Source of the DNA: Paenibacillus sp.
GTDB taxonomy: Bacteria; Bacillota; Bacilli; Paenibacillales; NBRC-103111
Length of the DNA: 16,399 nt
Assembly: GCA_029239545.1 (NCBI GenBank)
Contig: JARBUQ010000026.1
Coordinates: 1 to 16,399 of the forward strand
Direction: 5' to 3'
Every line of letters begins with the position of its first letter. Within the stretch, counting starts at the first letter, position 1. Made by a program: the position numbers and the translations under genes. The notes beneath the pieces are model-generated. The model was not told where the DNA came from. It did not search any database and was given only the letters and a program-made list of their open reading frames with translations. Shown in pieces: positions 13,172 through 16,399 of this stretch.

Positions 13172-14069
13172 GCTTGCCCTGGCTGAAGGGACCTATATTT
13201 ATGGAAAATGGAATAAGAATAAGTATGAGGTTATCCGTTTGCTGGGTGAGGGGGCGAACGGTCAGGTTTATTTAGTGCGGATTGGCAAGACATTGTTCGC
13301 TCTGAAGATTGGGTATGATCGAATAGACTTGCAGTTGGAGATCAACGTGTTGAAGTCCTTGTCCAAGGGTCCGAATGCCGACGACTTCTACCTGCAGGAT
13401 GCCGACAATATGACGATTGATGAACAGGATTATCCTTTTTATGTGATGAAATATGTGAAGGGTTTACACCCTCAGGTTTTTTTGCTCAAGCATGGCAAGG
13501 ATTGGTTTGAGCTGATCCATTATGGAATTCTGAAGAAGCTGGTCAACCTGCATCGTCGCAAATACATATTCGGAGATTTGAAGACAGATAATGTATTGGT
13601 CTCGGAGTTCGGCAAGATTGATCTTGTAGATTTTGGCGGCGCTACCGAGATGGGGCGTTCGGTCAAGCAATTTACAGAGGTGTACGATCGAGGCTTCTGG
13701 AACGCAGGCTCGCGCAAAGCCGATGAAGCCTATGACTTGTTCTCCTTCGCAGTGCTCTGTCTGCATTTGTCCGATACGAAGAATCGGTTTGCTGAATTCG
13801 TGAAGTCTGTTCCGCAGAACCGCAACTTGGACGACTTGCTCCTGCTAGCCGGTGAGTATGAGAGCTGCAAGAGGTTTAAGCCCGTGCTGGTGAAGGCGCT
13901 GACCGGTCAATACAGGTCCTCTCACGAAGCTGAGAAAGAATGGCGTTCCTTGATGCTCAAGAGCGGAGCCACTCTGGAGGGGCGAAGGCACAGCCTGTGG
14001 ATTCAAACGGCCTTTGCCGTATCCGTTATTTTGTTTGCATCGACATTATATATTTTTCTACAATCCTGA
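13155..14069 (+). CDS. yabT: Sporulation Ser/Thr protein kinase YabT, C-terminally membrane anchored
   Basis: 304 residues. A eukaryotic-like kinase domain covers residues about 24-250. The glycine loop is GEGANGQV (31-38), Lys51 lies in ALK, the catalytic loop is GDLKTDN (Asp141, Asn146) in place of the usual RDLKPEN, and the DFGG motif has Asp159. The C-terminal 24 residues form one membrane helix (LWIQTAFAVSVILFASTLYIF). In B. subtilis YabT is a DNA-stimulated kinase at the forespore septum that phosphorylates RecA and other DNA-related proteins. There is no extracellular PASTA region. The start is GTG 13155, inside yabS, with an AAGGA-like sequence upstream; no later start would keep the glycine loop. 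It is somewhat shorter than B. subtilis YabT (about 338). Confidence 0.92.
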   Translation: MTTSFKLALAEGTYIYGKWNKNKYEVIRLLGEGANGQVYLVRIGKTLFALKIGYDRIDLQLEINVLKSLSKGPNADDFYLQDADNMTIDEQDYPFYVMKYVKGLHPQVFLLKHGKDWFELIHYGILKKLVNLHRRKYIFGDLKTDNVLVSEFGKIDLVDFGGATEMGRSVKQFTEVYDRGFWNAGSRKADEAYDLFSFAVLCLHLSDTKNRFAEFVKSVPQNRNLDDLLLLAGEYESCKRFKPVLVKALTGQYRSSHEAEKEWRSLMLKSGATLEGRRHSLWIQTAFAVSVILFASTLYIFLQS

Positions 14070-14084
14070 CATCTGGGGGCTTAC

Positions 14085-15581
14085 ATGCAGCAGCGTTCGA
14101 ACGTGGAAGTGATTCGCACAATGGAGCGGTTTATCCGCCGGCATAGCCTTATGGAACGAGGCGATACTTTGCTTGTAGCCGTATCTGGAGGTCCAGATTC
14201 TACGGCTCTTCTTCATATTCTCCATCAATTATCTGCCAAGTGGGAGTGGAAGCTCACTGCAGCTCATCTCAATCATCAGTTCCGAGGGGAGGAATCGGAT
14301 CTGGAAGCGCAGCTGGTAGCCCGCTTCTGCGCTGAATTGAACATCCCATGCGAATTGGGCACGGTAGACATGCCTGATATTATTCGCCATACAGGGGATA
14401 ATGCACAGAATGCGGCCAGAGAACAGCGTTACGCTTTCTTAACCCAAAAGGCAATGGAGACAGGCGCCAATCGCCTTGTAACAGCTCATCATGCCGATGA
14501 TCAAGCCGAAACTATATTGATGCGAATTGTCAGAGGCACAGGTCCAAGCGGATTAACCGGAATTCCTTTGCGTCGATCGTTAAACGATTTGGAACTTGTA
14601 CGGCCTTTACTTCGTATATACAAATCAGAGCTTGTGCGTTACTGCACGGAGCGGAAGCTGACCTATGCAGAGGACAGCAGCAATCGCTCGAGGAAGTATA
14701 CGCGCAATCGCATCCGGTTGGATGTGATGCCCGCTCTTACAGCGTTTAATCCGCAGCTTGCTGAGTCATTGAATCGTCTAGCAGATTTAATGGTTGAGGA
14801 AGATGACTTTATAGACAAGGAAGCAAGACGTGCTTGGCCGTTGCTAGTCACCGGGAATGAGAATGGCTGTGCCTTCTCCAGAAATGCTTTTACGGCTTTG
14901 CATATTGCTTTACAAAGGCGGTTGATTCAACTAATATTGAGCTATGTGTGCGCCGAAGCGGATGCTTCGGACTTTAACAGGATAGAACGGATCAGGGAGA
15001 TGATTGGCCAAGACGCCTCTCCATCCGCTGTAATCCACCTTCAAGGCGGCGCTGCCCTGCGTCGGGACTATGATCAGATTACCATCGTCAGGCATTCTCT
15101 AACAGACTCAACGTCGGTTGTTGAAACAGATCTCAATGGAATCCTTGATCGCTCACATATCCTTGGACAGGTTGCTGTCCGATGGGCAGGAGCTATGACC
15201 TTCTCCGCTCAACCATGGGCTGGTCATGGGCAATCGGGAGATCTGCTGACATTCGCCGCGGAGGAGACTCACGTTGAGGCGAGGCCGCGTCCCTCCTATT
15301 TGGAGGCTTTTTTTGACTTCGATCATGTGCATTTTCCTCTTACGATTCGCAAGCGTCGCGAGGGGGACAGGATGCAGCCGCTCGGTTTAAATGGATCAAA
15401 AAAAGTAAAGGATATGTTCATTGACAAAAAAGTACCGCAGTGGTTGAGGGAGCAGACCCCTATTATTGAAGATGCCTCCGGACACATTATCTGGATTCCG
15501 GGACTCGGCAGGTCCAAGCATGCGCTGCTTGCTCCTGATACGTCCCAGGTTATGACAATACGGTTCATTCCTAACGAATGA
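14085..15581 (+). CDS. tilS: tRNA(Ile)-lysidine synthetase TilS
   Basis: 498 residues. The PP-loop ATPase motif SGGPDS is at residues 34-39, followed by AAHLNHQFRGEESD, NAAREQRY, TAHHADDQAETILMRI and a KYTRNRIR segment, all typical of TilS. A middle TilS domain and a C-terminal substrate-binding domain follow (REGDRMQPLGLNGSKKVKDMFIDKKVP, then IIWIPGLGRS). TilS adds lysine to C34 of tRNA-Ile(CAU) using ATP, changing its decoding to AUA and its charging to Ile. It is essential in most bacteria. The gene lies 15 nt after yabT. ATG 14085 has only a G-rich TGGGGGC (14074-14080) as ribosome binding site, so expression from this start may be modest or coupled to yabT. Confidence 0.96.
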   Translation: MQQRSNVEVIRTMERFIRRHSLMERGDTLLVAVSGGPDSTALLHILHQLSAKWEWKLTAAHLNHQFRGEESDLEAQLVARFCAELNIPCELGTVDMPDIIRHTGDNAQNAAREQRYAFLTQKAMETGANRLVTAHHADDQAETILMRIVRGTGPSGLTGIPLRRSLNDLELVRPLLRIYKSELVRYCTERKLTYAEDSSNRSRKYTRNRIRLDVMPALTAFNPQLAESLNRLADLMVEEDDFIDKEARRAWPLLVTGNENGCAFSRNAFTALHIALQRRLIQLILSYVCAEADASDFNRIERIREMIGQDASPSAVIHLQGGAALRRDYDQITIVRHSLTDSTSVVETDLNGILDRSHILGQVAVRWAGAMTFSAQPWAGHGQSGDLLTFAAEETHVEARPRPSYLEAFFDFDHVHFPLTIRKRREGDRMQPLGLNGSKKVKDMFIDKKVPQWLREQTPIIEDASGHIIWIPGLGRSKHALLAPDTSQVMTIRFIPNE

Positions 15582-15620
15582 TTCTGCGAGTTCCAGGAGC
15601 AACACAATAGAATGAGCTCC

Positions 15621-15636
15621 ACTATGTGTTCATAGT
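15621..15636. repeat. 6-bp perfect hairpin between tilS and hpt
   Basis: ACTATG (15621-15626) and CATAGT (15631-15636) surround the tetranucleotide TGTT. No T tract follows, so it is not an intrinsic terminator. It lies 66 nt before the preferred hpt start, in a 120-nt gap where no clear promoter is seen. Confidence 0.4.
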
Positions 15637-15688
15637 ATAGGGTAAGTGCTTATGTCCTGATTAATATGGCAGATGTAAGTTTAAGAAT

Positions 15689-15695
15689 AGGGGGG
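15689..15695 (+). promoter_or_regulatory. Shine-Dalgarno site that places the hpt start at TTG
   Basis: AGGGGGG lies 6 nt before TTG 15702. The in-frame ATG 15666 has no ribosome binding site. The TTG start gives a protein of the usual family length. Confidence 0.6.
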
Positions 15696-15701
15696 CCGCA
15701 T

Positions 15702-16241
15702 TTGCATAACGACATACTAGAGGTGCTTTTCACCGAAGAAGAAATACACAACAAGGTGGCTGAATTAGGCGAGATCTTGAGCGTGGAGTATGAAGGCCGT
15801 AATCCGTTGGTCATTTGTGTCCTTAAGGGCGCAGTTATATTCATGGCCGATTTGGTTAAGAAAATGAATATTCCGCTTGAGTTAGACTTTATGGCAGTAT
15901 CCAGCTACGGGCAATCGACCAAATCCTCAGGAGTGGTCAAGATTATCAAAGATCTGGATGTGCCTGTGGAAGGCCGAAATGTGCTTATTGTCGAGGATAT
16001 TATCGACAGCGGGTTAACTCTGAGCTACCTTATCGATGTTCTGGAGCGCCGTAATGCGCTTTCCATATCGGTTGTGACGCTTTTTGACAAACCGGCGCGC
16101 CGGACGGTTGAACTGGACTCGGACTATAAGGGCTTTACAATACCGGATGCCTTCGTGGTCGGGTATGGCTTGGATTATGCTGAGAAATACCGTAATTTGC
16201 CTTATGTCGGCATATTGAAGCCGGAAGTTTATTCGTCATAA
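15702..16241 (+). CDS. hpt: Hypoxanthine-guanine phosphoribosyltransferase
   Basis: 179 residues from TTG 15702, matching the roughly 180-residue family length and its usual N-terminus (HNDILEVLFTEEEI). Key segments are the VICVLKGAVIFMADL loop, MAVSSYGQSTKSSGVVKIIKDLD (flexible active-site loop), the PRPP-binding motif VLIVEDIIDSG (Glu98, Asp99), and PDAFVVGYGLDYAEKYRNLPYVG near the end. It salvages hypoxanthine and guanine to IMP and GMP with PRPP. An alternative start is ATG 15666 (191 residues), but it adds 12 residues without family similarity and lacks a Shine-Dalgarno site. Its place between tilS and ftsH is conserved; the B. subtilis name is hprT. I am sure of the gene and less sure of the start. 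Confidence 0.93.
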   Translation: MHNDILEVLFTEEEIHNKVAELGEILSVEYEGRNPLVICVLKGAVIFMADLVKKMNIPLELDFMAVSSYGQSTKSSGVVKIIKDLDVPVEGRNVLIVEDIIDSGLTLSYLIDVLERRNALSISVVTLFDKPARRTVELDSDYKGFTIPDAFVVGYGLDYAEKYRNLPYVGILKPEVYSS

Positions 16242-16261
16242 TGATAGCTTAGGGCCATGAC

Positions 16262-16291
16262 GCATCACTGTTGTTCGTTCTATTGTGATGC
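16262..16291. repeat. 7-bp inverted repeat overlapping the ftsH -35
   Basis: GCATCAC (16262-16268) and GTGATGC (16285-16291) are exact reverse complements with a 16-nt spacer. The right half covers most of the TTGTGA -35 hexamer, so a protein bound here would affect ftsH transcription. It does not match CIRCE or a CtsR heptad repeat. Confidence 0.5.
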
Positions 16292-16312
16292 ATACTCCGG
16301 CTGTGGTAAAAT
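16283..16312 (+). promoter_or_regulatory. Sigma-A promoter of ftsH
   Basis: TTGTGA (16283-16288) and TAAAAT (16307-16312) are 18 nt apart, with an extended -10 TGG immediately before the -10. Transcription should start near 16319, about 24 nt before the ATG. Confidence 0.68.
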
Positions 16313-16342
16313 ATTACGTGTGTCATTGAGAGGAGGTAGGGG

Positions 16343-16399
16343 ATGAATCGGATCATCCGCAACACCGGATTTTATTTACTCATTTTCCTCGTTACCGTA
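16343..16399 (+). CDS. ftsH: ATP-dependent zinc metalloprotease FtsH, first 19 codons (3' end outside window)
   Basis: The first 19 codons give MNRIIRNTGFYLLIFLVTV, a short basic start followed by the first transmembrane helix, as in FtsH of spore formers. AGGAGGT at 16331-16337 lies 5 nt upstream. Position after hpt is the conserved ftsH locus. FtsH is a membrane AAA+ protease that removes damaged membrane proteins and regulators. In B. subtilis it also removes Spo0E and so promotes sporulation. The identification rests on this short piece plus synteny. Confidence 0.85.
   Translation, partial: MNRIIRNTGFYLLIFLVTV

Overview
This window carries the conserved mfd-to-ftsH sporulation and division block of an endospore-forming Firmicute. 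The gene order matches Bacillus subtilis (mfd, spoVT, yabM, yabN/mazG, yabO/rqcP, yabP, yabQ, divIC, yabR, tRNA-Met, spoIIE, yabS, yabT, tilS, hprT, ftsH). It has two insertions relative to that order: a lipoprotein peptidyl-prolyl isomerase between mfd and spoVT, and an HU gene between mazG and rqcP. These insertions, the moderate GC content and the protein sequences suggest a Paenibacillus-type organism (inference; species not assignable). All genes lie on the + strand. No insertion sequence, phage, CRISPR array or obvious foreign gene is visible.

Layout. 1-2441: 3' part of mfd, overlapped by a PrsA-like lipoprotein PPIase, then a terminator. 2509-3248: spoVT with a good sigma-G type promoter and its own strong terminator. 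3293-7199: yabM - mazG - HU - rqcP, tightly packed with 4-nt and 1-nt overlaps and closed by a terminator; mazG is cut by an in-frame amber codon at 6231-6233. 7244-9272: yabP - yabQ - divIC, then yabR from its own consensus sigma-A promoter with a roughly 130-nt structured leader. 9274-9459: a self-contained tRNA-Met(CAT) unit with consensus promoter and terminator. 9460-12299: spoIIE behind a region with Spo0A-box-like sequences, a wide-spaced sigma-A promoter, tandem -10 boxes and a hairpin carrying the Shine-Dalgarno site. 12303-14069: yabS-yabT behind a sigma-F type promoter. 14085-16399: tilS, hpt and the start of ftsH.

How the genes fit together. Much of the block serves sporulation: SpoIIE activates sigma-F in the forespore, yabS/yabT carry a sigma-F-like promoter, spoVT carries a sigma-G-like promoter, and YabP/YabQ belong to the mother-cell programme in B. 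subtilis. The rest is housekeeping: transcription-coupled repair (Mfd), house-cleaning nucleotide hydrolysis (MazG), nucleoid structure (HU), ribosome quality control (RqcP), septum assembly (DivIC), tRNA-Ile decoding (TilS), purine salvage (Hpt) and membrane proteolysis (FtsH).

The points most worth a second look are the amber codon in mazG, the circularly permuted VWA order in YabS, the architecture of the spoIIE promoter and leader, and an inverted repeat on the ftsH promoter. I did not find a wholly new multi-gene system here.
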